Shown here piece after piece: positions 23,846-35,499 of a stretch of DNA of 64,000 bases. The DNA comes from Vitellaria paradoxa (lineage: Eukaryota; Streptophyta; Magnoliopsida; Ericales; Sapotaceae), in NCBI GenBank assembly GCA_019916065.1, contig CM034236.1:14461167-14525166 (forward strand), read 5' to 3'. Made by a program: the position numbers and the translations under genes. Below the pieces are notes generated by a model, which was given only the letters and a program-made list of their open reading frames with translations, was not told the DNA's origin and made no database searches. Numbering within the stretch: the stretch's first letter is position 1; every line of letters starts with the position of its first letter.

Positions 23846-24744
23846 GTGTGAGATGATACTTCAGCTAAATTAATTTCAGAACAAACAAAGCTAAAATAGT
23901 CACCTTTCTTTGCGAGCCACTTGGAGTATTTAGGGCAATCCTTCTTCACATGGCCAACCTTCTTGCAAAAGAAACAAGTCACACCTTTATTTTGTTTTCG
24001 TTGCACATTTGCCTGTGAAGTCCCAACATCCACAATCGCTTTAACTTCATTATTCCACTTTCTTTTCTTGGTGCCCTTATTGCCATGAGTTGCTAAGTGA
24101 GCACTTTCAGTCCTTTCTTGTTTCATCCTTTCCTCTTCTTGCACACATTGAGCAATAAGCTCATTAAGTGTCCACTTTTGCCTTTGAGTATTATAATTAA
24201 TTTTGAAGGGACCAAATTGTGCAGGAAGAGATATCAAAACGAGGTGCACAAGAATTTCTTCAAAAAATTCTAACTTTAACGCCCTCAATTTAGTAACAAG
24301 ATTGGACATTTCCATTATGTACACCCTTATATTTTCTTTGCTAGTGTACCGCATTGAGACAAGCTTACTAAGAAGCATGCTTGTCTCTACCTTTTCTGAT
24401 GTTACAAATCGGTCTACAATCTGGCTCAAAAATTTCTTAGCATTCTATTCTTTAGGCATTGCACCTCGAATAGAATCAGGAATAAAATGCTTCATTATCA
24501 TCAAACTCATGCGATTCGAGCGCTTCCACTTTTCGTATGTGGCCTTTTGATCAGCTGAACTTGATTCAGTGATCTTAGGAGGCTCATCCACACGAAGTGC
24601 ATAGTCCAAATCTATATACCCAAGAACGATTGTGACATGCTCTTTCCATCTCTTAAAGTTGGAACCATTAAGTACTGGAATATTACTTAAGTTGGCAGAA
24701 ATCGAAGATGCATTTACTGTAGCCATGAACAAAAGAAAACTCAC
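23713..24744 (-). pseudogene. copia gag with zinc knuckle and protease start
   Basis: The gag starts at MATVNASS (about 24,724) with FKRWKEHV. An in-frame TAG at about 24,442-24,444 interrupts it after MPKE; the frame continues NAKKFLSQIVDRF. Further on are the knuckle CFFCKKVGHVKKDC (CX2CX4HX4C, rc of about 23,970-23,930) and the protease active-site motif WWIDTGAT. The capsid protein would package the RNA. Confidence 0.9.
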
Positions 24745-24749
24745 ATTTA

Positions 24750-25970
24750 AACAATCATCCCATCTACTTTAATGCATTGATAATAAATCTAAATAGAACT
24801 ACAATTATTATCTTGCAACAAAAAAATTTAGGACAATAATAATAATGGGCCATATTGAGAAATCCAATACATCATTGCAATTAAGTCTTTGGACAGTAAT
24901 AACAACATATAAATGACTCTCTTAACGAAACAGTTAATATTAAAAATATGCCTAAATTGCCTCGCCAACAATTAGCCTTCCTTTGGGCCGACTATTGAAT
25001 GCATAGGCTAAGCAATTATATTGTTAATAATAACCACCTTATTTTATCTATGACCCGACAAAATAATAAGCTTCCTTTGGGCCGATTATTATTCACATGG
25101 ATCGTAGACAAAATCAAATATTCCCAAAACATATAGATCAACTCATATCGCCTGAGGTCCGGTCAAGTAACAAACTTCCTTTGGGCCAACTGTTACCCAC
25201 ATGGATTTAGGCTTATCCTTAAGGAATTCATAAAATTAACACCTTCAAGCTAAAGACAATTTCCATGGAAGAGGTCACTTAGGTGACGTACCATTTTAAT
25301 TTTCTCTAACTTAAGATACTATATACCAAATAATTCCTTACTATGATTACAAAATCATATGAGTCATTTTTAACTTTAGAGGGAATACCGAAAAATAATA
25401 ATAATAACAAATTTTGTGCCAACCCGCACAGCCCAAGTAACCCTTTAGTCTTTAATGTTCATAAAATGAACAGTGGCTGTGCCGGCATCAGAATGCAACT
25501 GTATGGCAACATGCAAGTAATTGCAGAGACTTTAATGTCCAAAAAGTGGATTTGGAAACCTGTGAGATATTGTTGCTTTCCAACTTTTTGTCTTGATTTG
25601 ATTTTATGAAATATCTTTCAAATTTAGAAAACATTTCAAGAACATGAATCGTCTCCCAGTACTGCCGACAAAACATTAATCGCCGACCCAAAAAAAAATA
25701 AAAAATAAAACACCGACAAGGCACTCCGCAAAGCAATCATCGGTAGTAAAATTTTAACCGATGATATCAGTGGCAGCAAAACGGAGACGTCGATGGAAAA
25801 ATGGGATGATTCCTTAAATCCAATTTGAGAAACCAATTTTATAAATTTAACCAAAGCATTGATTTCTCAAAAGAAAAAAAAATAACAAATATTATTATTT
25901 TCGTCTAAAATAATCTACAGATCAGAAAAAAAATAGAGTCCCTTATTTCCTCAATGACTTGATCATGTTA
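24750..25970 (-). other. Untranslated leader of the copia element with three spaced repeats
   Basis: Between PBS and gag lie about 1.2 kb without coding potential. The plus-strand words CCTTCCTTTGGGCCGACTAT, CTTCCTTTGGGCCGATTATT and CTTCCTTTGGGCCAACTGTT occur near 24,975, 25,070 and 25,168, spaced about 100 bp apart. They may be packaging or regulatory repeats. Confidence 0.75.
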
Positions 25971-25982
25971 GCTCTGATACCA
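25971..25982 (-). other. Primer-binding site of the copia element
   Basis: The minus strand reads TGGTATCAGAGC, exactly the plant copia PBS complementary to initiator tRNA-Met, two bases inside the 5' LTR. Confidence 0.95.
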
Positions 25983-25984
25983 AT

Positions 25985-26044
25985 TGTTAGGATTTACAGA
26001 AAAACTTTTTCCTGAAGATACGTGTCAAATCATTGAAGACAATG

Positions 26045-26081
<37 letters not shown>

Positions 26082-26508
26082 GAAGCGTACCTGCAACCAT
26101 GAATACTATGGATTGAATCAGTTGCTCGTCTTCCACCGCCTTAACCCTAGACCTTGAGTCTCACACGTCGATGGGATGAATGTATGAGAAGCCCCTTAGG
26201 GTTTGGAGTGAGGACTACAACCATATATATAAAGACAATTGGGCTAGATTCTGTTACAGTCCATCATCATAATAGAATTAAATTAGCCCGTATAAAATAA
26301 TAGTTTCTACACATTAAAGCCCATACTCATTTAGCGCACGTAACCTGACCCAAATTAAGTGCTAATAGAAATGTGACTACAACCCGGTCATGTTATTAAA
26401 TTAATCACACTTAAGTGGCCTATTCGTCCACACTCATACTTTATTTTTGACAGTGTATAATATCGAATAATTGAACTATGTAGGTCCACTTTCAGAAAAT
26501 TACTAACA
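25985..26508 (-). repeat. 5' LTR of the copia element
   Basis: It is about 96% identical to 19,704-20,219, with a longer (TA)n tract near 26,048-26,075. The opposite end (minus-strand TGTTAGTAATTTTC) is the transcription-start side. Confidence 0.93.
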
Positions 26509-27057
26509 TTTTGGAGTTTAAAAGAATAAAAATAAAAAACAAAAAGTTAACAAAATTGAAATTTTTTGAAATTTGTAGTGTAAAAAGTTATTGAAATGAT
26601 GATTGAATATTTGCGTTTGATTTGATATAAAGTTGTTAAAGTGACACGTGACAAAATTTTAGTAGAGAAATTTGAAAACTTTTAAAATTTTGTAGAACAT
26701 TTTGATACAAATGTCAATTCAACTTTTTAAAAAACTTGTCAAAATCCATTAAAACGCATTATAAAAGTTTGTTCCAACAAAATTTGACAAATTTTTAAAA
26801 AAAGTTAGAATTTTTTAAAGTTTAAAAAAGTTAAAACTTTCGAAATTTTATAAAATTTTTTAAATTTCTCCAAATGACCCCAATGGGCATTTGGAATTGT
26901 AAAAATTTATTTGAAATTTGTAGAGTTTTTATCTCGTAATTTGTGTAATGAGAAAAAAATCTAAATTTCGTAAAGAATTGTAGAGTTTTATAGACTTTTG
27001 TTGAGTTTTATTTTATTTTATTTTATTTTTTTTTTGGTGATTAAGAGTGTTTTATTT

Positions 27058-27088
<31 letters not shown>

Positions 27089-27160
27089 TTTGAGCACCAA
27101 ACACAGAACTCACTATTGTTTTAAAACCTTGTGCATCTCGAAAGATTCAAAATGCCTCTT
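26509..27160. other. AT-rich upstream flank of the resistance gene
   Basis: There is no coding potential. Several AAATTTGTAGAGTTTT-like words and a (TA)n run near 27,068-27,087 suggest decayed MITE material, but I cannot set boundaries. Confidence 0.4.
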
Positions 27161-27730
27161 CTTCCACCAGAATTTAAAGACTCACCTTTACGGCTTGCTT
27201 TGTTTGGTTTGTAGCGATAACTGTGTAGTACAAATTACAATTTAACTTACGGAACTAAACCTTCGTTCGGGGAAAAAATGCTCTTTTTTCTTTTTTTTTT
27301 TTTTTTTTTGGTTTTGCGTGTTTTTTAAAAAGTGAAAACAAGTTGGAGTTTTCAGTAATTAATTTTTTTTTTACTTTTTATTAACTTGATATTCTTATCT
27401 TTTATAATTTGAAAGAAATTTAAAATATAATAGAGTAAATATAAGTATTTAAAAAAAAAATAAAAAATTTAGTTGCCATAAGCGCTGAGAAGTTCGCTAG
27501 CAAAACAGAGCCGAAGCTTTTAATCCACTCACTTTTTTTTTTTTTTTTAAACTGTTTTAAGGATGCTTGGTTGGTAAAAATTTAATCAAAAAATATAATA
27601 AAATATAAAAATTTTATGTAAAAATAATACATGATAAAATTTAATTAAAAAAATAAAAAAATTAATAAAATTAATTAATTTTAATTAATTTTGATCAATT
27701 AAACTACCTCTCTAACCCATTCGCTTGATG

Positions 27731-27813
27731 TGTCTTTTTCTGTGGGGTTCACTTTCACAGTTTCACGTGTTGCGTCGTGTCTTGTCTTTTTCTGTGGGGT
27801 TCACTTTCACGTG
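27731..27813 (+). promoter_or_regulatory. Duplicated 28-bp promoter element, each copy followed by a G-box
   Basis: An identical 28-bp block (starting TGTCTTTTTCTGTGGGG) occurs at 27,731-27,758 and 27,783-27,810. A CACGTG G-box lies at 27,764-27,769, and a second at 27,808-27,813 overlaps the end of the second block. G-boxes bind bZIP and bHLH factors. They lie about 370-450 bp before the resistance-gene start. I did not find the same double arrangement in the truncated copy at 17 kb. Confidence 0.6.
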
Positions 27814-28135
27814 ATGTGTCTTCACTCCAAGGAATTAGTGCCCACTGACCTAAACTTTACAGCTAGCTTTCTTTAGTTGAGTGGTAATTGCAGGGTGGGG
27901 CAGACTTCTTGATGACATTTGTAATTTTACTTTTAATTAAAACTTTATCTGATAATGCAATTTTGTTTCTTTTAACTTCGTCCCTAAGGTTGCAGAATCT
28001 TTCACAGAGCAGAAACCGATCCTGTCTAAAGTTTCCTTCACTTCCTTACTTCCCTTCACAAAGCAAATCAAGTTTGGTTTCTCGCACTTCCTTTTTCCTT
28101 CTGGTTTATTGCACACAATCTTCATCCTTCCTCCT

Positions 28136-28165
28136 CCCCCCCCCCCCCCCCCCAAAAAAAAAAAA
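28136..28165 (+). repeat. Poly-C(18)/poly-A(12) tract in the 5' leader of the resistance gene
   Basis: A run of C goes straight into a run of A, ending 15 bases before the ATG at 28,181. The truncated copy has an ordinary leader at the same place. The tract is probably length-variable and might affect translation or sequencing quality. Confidence 0.9.
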
Positions 28166-28180
28166 TCTTCACTAGCAAAA

Positions 28181-31100
28181 ATGACTGAGTTGCTTGCGGG
28201 GGCACTTCTCTCCGGAGTCTTTAATGTGCTGCTAGATCGTTTGGCTTCTCGCGAGGTCTTGAACTTCTTGCGAGGACAGAAAAATGACGGGGGCCAACGA
28301 ATCGTTGGAATCCTGGAGAAGCTAAGGTCAAAATTGCTCGTGCTTCATGCAGTACTTGATGATGCAGAGAGCCAACAATTCACAAAACCAGCAGTGAGGG
28401 AATGGCTGGACGAGCTTAAACATGCTGTCTACCAAGCCGATGATTTACTGGATAAGATCAACTATCAAGTTTTGCGTTGCAAGGTGGAAGCAGAGTACCA
28501 AAAAGACCGCAATGACCAGGTACGCATGGGCGGACCCAAATATGGTCCAGGCCGGTGATTGTTCCCACTTATTTAGAAAATTACACTAAAATTTATTAAT
28601 TTTGTTATTTTTTTTTATAAATTATATTCTTTTCATGATTTGCTCTATTATATTTCTACTTTTACTTCGATTTATCTTAAAAATGTAATTTTGCCCCTAT
28701 AGATTATAAATCCTAGTCCGCCCTGCAGGTACGAGACCCCACCTCAACCCATGCAAATTCTTTTGATCCGCAGATGGAGTCCAAGTTAGAGGAGATAATT
28801 AATAAGTTTGATGATTTTGTGAAAGCAAAGGATGTCCTTGGTTTGAGAGAAGTTGCTGGAAGGAACTCTTCTGGGTATAGAGAGTCAACATCTTTGGTGG
28901 ATAATAAATCTAGTATGTATGGGAGGGACAATGACAAGGAGGAGATCATTAAATTCTTACTTTCAAATGAGGTAAGTGACACTACAATCAGTGTGATTCC
29001 CATTGTGGGGATGGGTGGAGTGGGCAAGACTACTCTTGCTCAACATGTATACAATGATATTAGAGTGGACAAGCATTTTGAAATGAAAGCATGGGCATGT
29101 GTGTCCGATGAATTTGATATTGAAAGGGTTACAAAATCAATTCTTGAGGAAGTCTGTGAAAGTACTTGCAGTAGTGCTAATCTCAATCGGCTTCAAAGTA
29201 CCTTGAGAGACAAGTTGAAGGGAAAAAAGTTTTTAATTGTTTTGGATGATATCTGGAATGAAAGTTACGATTCCTGGGACCTTTTGAGGAGACCTTTAAC
29301 ATTTGGAGCACCTGGAAGCAAAATTATTGTAACCACCCGAAATCATAGTGTTGCGGCTATTATGGGAACTGCTCCTATCCACAACTTGCAACAGTTATCA
29401 GATGAACACTGTTGGTCCTTATTTGCTAAAATTGCATTCAGAAATAGAGATTCCAGTGATTATCCGGTCCTTGAAAAGACTGGTAGAAAAATTGTGAAAA
29501 AGTGCAAAGGTTTGCCTTTAGTTGCAAAAACCCTTGGTGGTCTGTTGCGTTCCAAGCTTGATGTTGAGGAATGGAATAATATATTGGAAAGTGAAATTTG
29601 GAACCTACAAGAAAATATGAATAATATTATTCCAGGCCTAAGATTGAGTTATGATTATCTCTCTTCACAAGCAAAGCAATGCTTTGCTTATTGTTCAATA
29701 TTTCCCAAAGATTATGAGTTTAGACGAGAGATGATAGTCCAGATTTGGATAGCTCAGAATTTTGTGCAACAACCACAGGGTAATAAAATAATAGAAAAGT
29801 CAGGTAATGAGATATTTGAAGAACTGGTATCTAGATCATTTTTTCAACAAGCAAGAGAAAATGAATCCTATTTCGTGATGCATGATCTAGTCCATGATCT
29901 AGCTCAGTATGTAGCAGGACAATTTTCTCTAAGTTTGAAGGATAAGAAGTTGCATGATATTTCAGAAAAAGTACGTCACATTTCCTGTGACTTGGGTGCA
30001 GGTAATGAAATTGACATGTTAGGCGCAAGCAATGGGGTTAAGTTCTTAAGAACTTTCATACAATTCAATCCTTTTAGGTCTACGCTTTCCAAGAGTAGCA
30101 AGACACCGGAGCATTGGGAGGACATGTCATCAAATATGTGTTGCTTGCGAGTGCTGGTCTCTCAATTTGCTCGCACCTCAGAATTTTCTAAATGGATTGG
30201 CAATATAATACATTTATGTTATTTGGATCTTTCTTACTCCTCATTTGTAGAGTTGCCTGAAGCCATTTGCAATTTGTATAATTTACAAACATTGCTATTG
30301 AATCATTGTCGGTGCCTCCGTAAACTGCCAACAAATATTGGGAAACTAAATTGTTTGCGTCATCTTTATATTTCCGACACTAGTCTTGTGAAGATGCCAA
30401 GGCAAATTACTCGCCTAAGTAGTCTCCAACATTTGACTAATTTTGCCGTGGGAGAGCAAAGCGGACTGGATATTTCCGACACTAGTCTTGTGGAGATGCC
30501 AAGGCAAATTACTCGCCTAAGTAGTCTCCAACATTTGACTAATTTTGCCGTGGGAGAGCAAAGCGGACTGGGTATTAACGGATTGCAAGCATTTGATTAT
30601 CTTGAGGGGGAACTTTGCATATCAAGATTGGGTAATGTAATGAGTAAGGAGGACGCATTGGCAGCGAAATTGAAGGAGAAAAAGCTGCTTCGAGAGTTAA
30701 AGTTGGCATGGGATTATTTTCACAAACATGATGATTCACAGCATGAAAAAGGTGTACTTGAGAATTTAAAGCCTCACAAAAATTTGCAAAAGTTGGAGAT
30801 AGTAAACTACGGAGGAACAACGTTTCCCGACTGGTTGGGAGATCACTCGTTCTCTAATATAATTCGTTTGTGTCTTAGTGATTGTCCGAACTGCGTTTTG
30901 CTGCCACCACTTGGTCAATTGCCCTCTTTGGGAGAACTTACTATTGAAGGTATGGACAGTATAGCAGAGGTGGGTCCTGAATTTTACGGCAGTGGCAATA
31001 ATGTTAATTCTTTGGTCAAGCATCCCTTTCAATCCTTGAAGAGGCTATGCTTTAGAAGGATGAAGCACTGGGAGAAATGGTCTGCTATTTCAGGGGCAGA

Positions 31101-31974
31101 AGAGTTCTCTCAACTTGAAATCCTTTCTATAGTGGATTGCCCCAAGCTAATTGGGTCCTTACCCGCTCATATTCCATCGTTGGTGGAACTTGAGATTCGT
31201 GGTTGCCCAAAGCTTTTACCTTTTCCTGTGTTGGGAATCTCTTCCAAGCTTCGAAGTGTAAAAATCGAAGAATATGAAAACGTTGAAAGCCTTTCCGATA
31301 TTATTCCAAAGGAGGATCACGGGAGGGGTGGGCTGACTTCTTCATCACTCCAGAATCTCAGTATTAGTGGCTGCTCTAATATGGTAATAGGAGCTCCCGA
31401 TCTGACCGAGCTTAGAATAGAGCGTTGCCGGAAACTGAGGTTGCTGCCAGAAGGAATGGATTCACTCCTCCCATCTCTTTCCGAGTTAACGACAGTGAAC
31501 TGTCCAGAAATTGAGTCCTTTCCAGAAGGGTGTCTGCCTTCCAATTTATGCTTATTTAGAATCTTTGCCTGCAGAAAACTCAAGGCCCTGCCAAAACAAA
31601 TGTCCACTACCCTCCCATCTCTTCAAATGTTGGGGATTGGAGTTTGTTCAGAAATTCAGTCATTTCCGCTGTTGCCCTCCAGTCTTCGGAGACTTCTCAT
31701 TTATGATCTTCCGAATCTCAAATCTCTGGGGAACCTTCACCTCCTTGTCTCTCTCCAACTCTTGTCGATTGAAGGTTGCCCTAAACTCGAGTCCTTGCCA
31801 GAAGATGGGCTTCCCCCCTCCCTTAATCAGCTACATATCTGTAATTGTCCACTCCTGGAACCTCGTTTGCAGAGTGACACTGCAGATGAATGGCACAAGA
31901 TTGCTCACATACCCGACAGAGAAATTGTCCTCGTTTGCAGAGGGACAATGAACAGGCAGCTGGCACTACTATAA
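28181..31974 (+). CDS. CC-NB-LRR (CNL) disease resistance protein, RPP13-like/I2 class, two exons, intact
   Basis: Exons are 28,181-28,519 and 28,774-31,974, with a phase-0 GT-AG intron of 254 bp (CAG|GTACGC...CCGCAG|ATG). The product is about 1,179 residues, usual for the class. The coiled-coil domain (residues 1-~113) carries the EDVID-type stretch AVYQADDLLD (82-91). The NB-ARC shows P-loop GMGGVGKTT (192-200), kinase-2 LDDIW (270-274, with the CNL-type Trp), RNBS-B IIVTTR, GLPL (359-362), RNBS-D CFAYCSIFPKDYEF and MHD (482-484). About 600 residues of LRRs follow. No signal peptide or membrane segment is seen, so it is a cytoplasmic immune receptor that would bind ADP/ATP and trigger defence. 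All switch motifs are intact. An upstream in-frame ATG at 28,109 reads through the poly-C/A tract and was not chosen. A splice-donor-like CAG|GTACTA at 32,006 hints at a 3' UTR intron. Confidence 0.93.
30374..30577 (+). repeat. In-frame 102-bp tandem duplication in the LRR region
   Basis: Two 102-bp units (30,374-30,475 and 30,476-30,577) differ at only about two positions, one giving Lys/Glu in SLV(K/E)MPRQIT. Each codes for 34 residues (about 647-680 and 681-714 of the protein), beginning DTSLV and ending with EQSGL. The frame is kept, so the extra unit is translated. Confidence 0.95.
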
Positions 31975-34900
31975 ATAGAATCTTATGTCTTGCATCTGCT
32001 CATTCAGGTACTAATTAATTAATTCTCTGAACTACTCTTTTCGAACATTTTTTTTTCTGACAATTGATTACATATATTTACCTGCTGATTGTCCAGTCTA
32101 ATATTAATTGGTTCCATTCCCACTTCCTATTTGTTAGTAAGACAGGTACCGCCAAATCTTAATTCCGTCATGATTTCGACCATTCCATGCCCACTTAATT
32201 GATTCTTGTAATTAACCTGTTTCATGAACTCTATATTCCATTAAAAGTGAAAATTATAATAATATTTTATTAATTAAGTTTCCTAGTTAGTTTATTTACA
32301 CGTAAAAAAAAATTATATTTAGATATCAATTTTATTTTATTAAGAATCAATTTTAAAATAAATATTAGTTTTAGAATATTTATTTATGTTTCTAATTTTT
32401 TTTAGAACATTTCATTTAGCTTAAGGGTGAGCATATTAGCACTACTTTAAAAGCTTCTCCCACTCTTTTCCCTTTTTTCTCATACAAAATTACAAAACTA
32501 GCCTTACAGTATAGATTAATTAATATAAAATACATTAAATATCATAATTACTTTTCCTTTTTATGTATTCTTAAAAAACTAATATCCTCCACTTTTTACT
32601 TTTCTATAACACTCTCTATTTTTATTAATTTGCATGTTAAATTAAAAATTCACTGTCAATTGTTATTTCATTAATTTGTGTGAGAAAAATTTTTTAATAA
32701 TTTTTTTAAGCTAACTTTATAAATATATCTTTTAAGTTTATTTTATCCAAAATCAAATAAAAAATAAATAATTATTTTTAATTGATATAAAGCAAGACAT
32801 CATAATCATTGATCAATTCATATACTAATGAAAATAACTAAAATAAAAGTAAATCAAATTGAAATTCAAATTTTAACATTCATTCCCAAAACTAGCCACC
32901 GTTAAATAAAAGAAAATATATGGCACTATTCAAAACAATTTAATAGTTTTAACAAAAACGCTCTATAAATTACCAAGTAAAAAAAAAAAAAAACTGCAAA
33001 TGGGAACTGTTTAAAAAAAAAAGAAAAAGCTTAATGGGGAAAAATTCTAATAATGTAATAGCATATACATCAACAAAAATAAAAAAATATTATATACAAT
33101 TTATTCCATATTGCTCTATCAAATAACTAAACATGTGAAAGGGAAAAGTAGAAAAATTTAACAGTTACTCTACTATTGAGGGATTCGATAATTCATAATA
33201 ATGAGAAATTTTCTCCATATTGCTTGTACAAAATATATATATATATATATCACATTTGAAAGCTCCAATTTAAGATTTAATGAACCAAAAAAAGATATAT
33301 ACCGGTGAGAGTATACATGAGATTATGAGAACTTTAGTTACAAAAAAGTGAAAAATGGAGGATATTAGTTTTATAATAATAAATAAAAAGAGAGGGTAAT
33401 TATCATATTTGAGAAGTTTTGTATAAATTGTCCTCCATTAATTACAAGTTTAGTTTTGTAATTTTGTAGAGCAAAAAAAAAAAAAATTGCACGGAGTGGG
33501 GAAAACTTTCGAAGGAATGCCAATATCCCTACCCATAGCTTAATATTAAAGTTAGTAATTTTCTAGAGTTAGCAGTTATTTTATTTTCTTATTTTACATT
33601 ATATTATTTCCTAATTTTGGTTATATTTTGTTAGGATTTCTTTTTTTCTGTTTAAAGTTTGTATTTTTTTTTTTTTTGGTAATTTAAAAGTTTGTAAGCC
33701 TACAGAGCCCTTGATAGTTTTTGATTAATAAAATATTTATTAGAGAAGTAAACAAGCTTTGTTTATAGATATTCATAGAGTAAACAAGAATTTACTCAAC
33801 CTCTCATTTTTCATCAGCTTCCCCGCATCAGAATTATATATATATATATATATTACCAATTTGCTTTACCAATATTTCTTATCATAAAATACTTACTCTG
33901 CAACTATTGTGTTTGTTATGGACTTGTAATATTTTGTTCAGTGCTTGTTCTTATTTACGCTTGAATCGAATTATATAAAGCTGGTGGGATTCAAAGTAAA
34001 TAATGCAGGTTTGATGGGGATCTAATCTTTTTGCTATTCATGTGCCACACTTGTTTAGTTAGAGCTCGTTTGGTAATATTCTCTTTTTTTGTGTTTAACT
34101 ATTTATATTTTTTGGTTTTTATTTTTTTTTTTGGGTCATTTTTTCCTTCAAATGAAAACTAAAATTGCATTTGAAAATACGATAAAATATTTAATTTTAT
34201 TACCTTTTCAAAAAATAATTAAATTTAATAAGATATAATTCATATTAATTAAATTAAATTAAATATTAATTGAATTAATATTTATTAAAATTTTAGTTCA
34301 ATAAAATAAAATATATTAAATATATTTAATTATATTATTTATTAAAAATAATTTAATAAAATATATTTCAAATTAATTTAATTTTATTATTTGTTAAAAT
34401 TAATGTTATTTACACTTTAAAAAATAAAAAATTGTATTTTTAAATTGAACAGCCAGATTAACTTGACATGAACGACTAAAGTTCAATTCTAGGAGCTTGA
34501 AGTTAAAAAACAACTTCAGCCCCCAATCCATAAATTAAGGATTACGATAGAATATCCAATATGATAATGCATTTTCAGAGTGCCACGTAGGCAAAAACTG
34601 AATACACAATGTGAGATCGCATTTTTACGGCTATTTAGTTTGAATACGCAAAATGATATTATGTTTTTATCCTTTCTGAAAATGCAATGTGAGATTACAT
34701 TTTCATTAAAAGCACTTTACTGATTTGTTTTTTCATGACCAATTATTTTTATGGTTAATAATGAAACCCCAAAAAAAAAAATCAATAAATAACCTTAGAC
34801 ATCAAGGGAGCAAAAGTGAGCTAAAAAAAGCAGCTTAAATTATACATTTTCAATTTCAACACATACCAAAATTAGTAAAAGATGCCAAAAAAAAATCCTT

Positions 34901-35053
34901 GAATTAGCAAAATTAAACCCAAAAAATAAAATTAAAAAGTATATTAAAATTCTTATGCAAAAGAATATATATTCACAAAATAATAAAGATTTGACAGATG
35001 AATGTTTATCAAGATTAAGCATACAAAAAAGAGCGACAGTGTAAAAGATGAAT
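31975..35053. other. AT-rich downstream sequence of the resistance gene
   Basis: There is no coding potential. It has poly-A/T runs and (TA)n tracts near 33,234 and 33,836. TGCAGGTTTGATGG at about 34,007 could be the acceptor of a 3' UTR exon, but nothing else supports it. Confidence 0.4.
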
Positions 35054-35416
35054 GGATAATTGTTTTTTTACTCTCTGTACTTAAGGTAAAAATTATTTAT
35101 ACCTCCTAAACTTTAAAATCTATCTTTGCACTCCTTGTACTTTGAATTAAAGTAAAAATGTTAAAAAAACCTGTCAAATATATTGTTTTGACTTTAAGTA
35201 ACTTTTAGAATTGCTTTTATATCCTTTTAGTTTATTTACCTACACTTATACTTCCTGATTCTATTTGATTTTTAATTGATATTTTTATCTTGTCACTTAA
35301 AAATTAATGCTGTCCACAACTTCACTTTAGTTCAAAATAAAACGGGTCGGTTGTTCAAGTTTAGGGGATATAAGTAATTTTCATCTTTAAGTACAGGAGT
35401 TAAAAAACAATTATCC
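35054..35416. mobile_element. MITE with long terminal inverted repeats
   Basis: The left end GGATAATTGTTTTTTTACTC and the reverse complement of the right end GGATAATTGTTTTTTAACTC match, and similarity continues for about 60 bp through CTGTACTTAA. The interior is AT-rich and non-coding, and no clear target duplication is visible. A related degraded copy lies at 17,265-17,635. Confidence 0.75.
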
Positions 35417-35499
35417 AAAAAGCGGAAGGTCGCACAAAATTTAACAAGAATAGCCATATTAAAAGAAGCGACCTTCAACAAATTGGAAAAACACGTATT

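Larger units (their letters stand above)
19704..26508 (-). mobile_element. Complete Ty1/copia retrotransposon, inactivated
   Basis: This element is bounded by two LTRs of about 520 bp (19,704-20,219 and 25,985-26,508). Domain order on the minus strand is PBS, long leader, gag with zinc knuckle, protease, integrase, reverse transcriptase, RNase H, polypurine tract. That order (INT before RT) defines Ty1/copia. Flanking bases TTTTA (19,699-19,703) and TTTTG (26,509-26,513) are a target duplication with one change. I count about 18 differences between the LTRs, nearly all transitions. At least five coding breaks make it non-functional: three in-frame stops and two frameshifts. Confidence 0.95.

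Noticed and set aside
28109..28180. Upstream in-frame ATG extending the CNL by 24 residues
   Set aside because: The extension is Pro and Lys runs made by the C18/A12 tract. The truncated paralogue and family starts (MTELL/MAELI) support 28,181.
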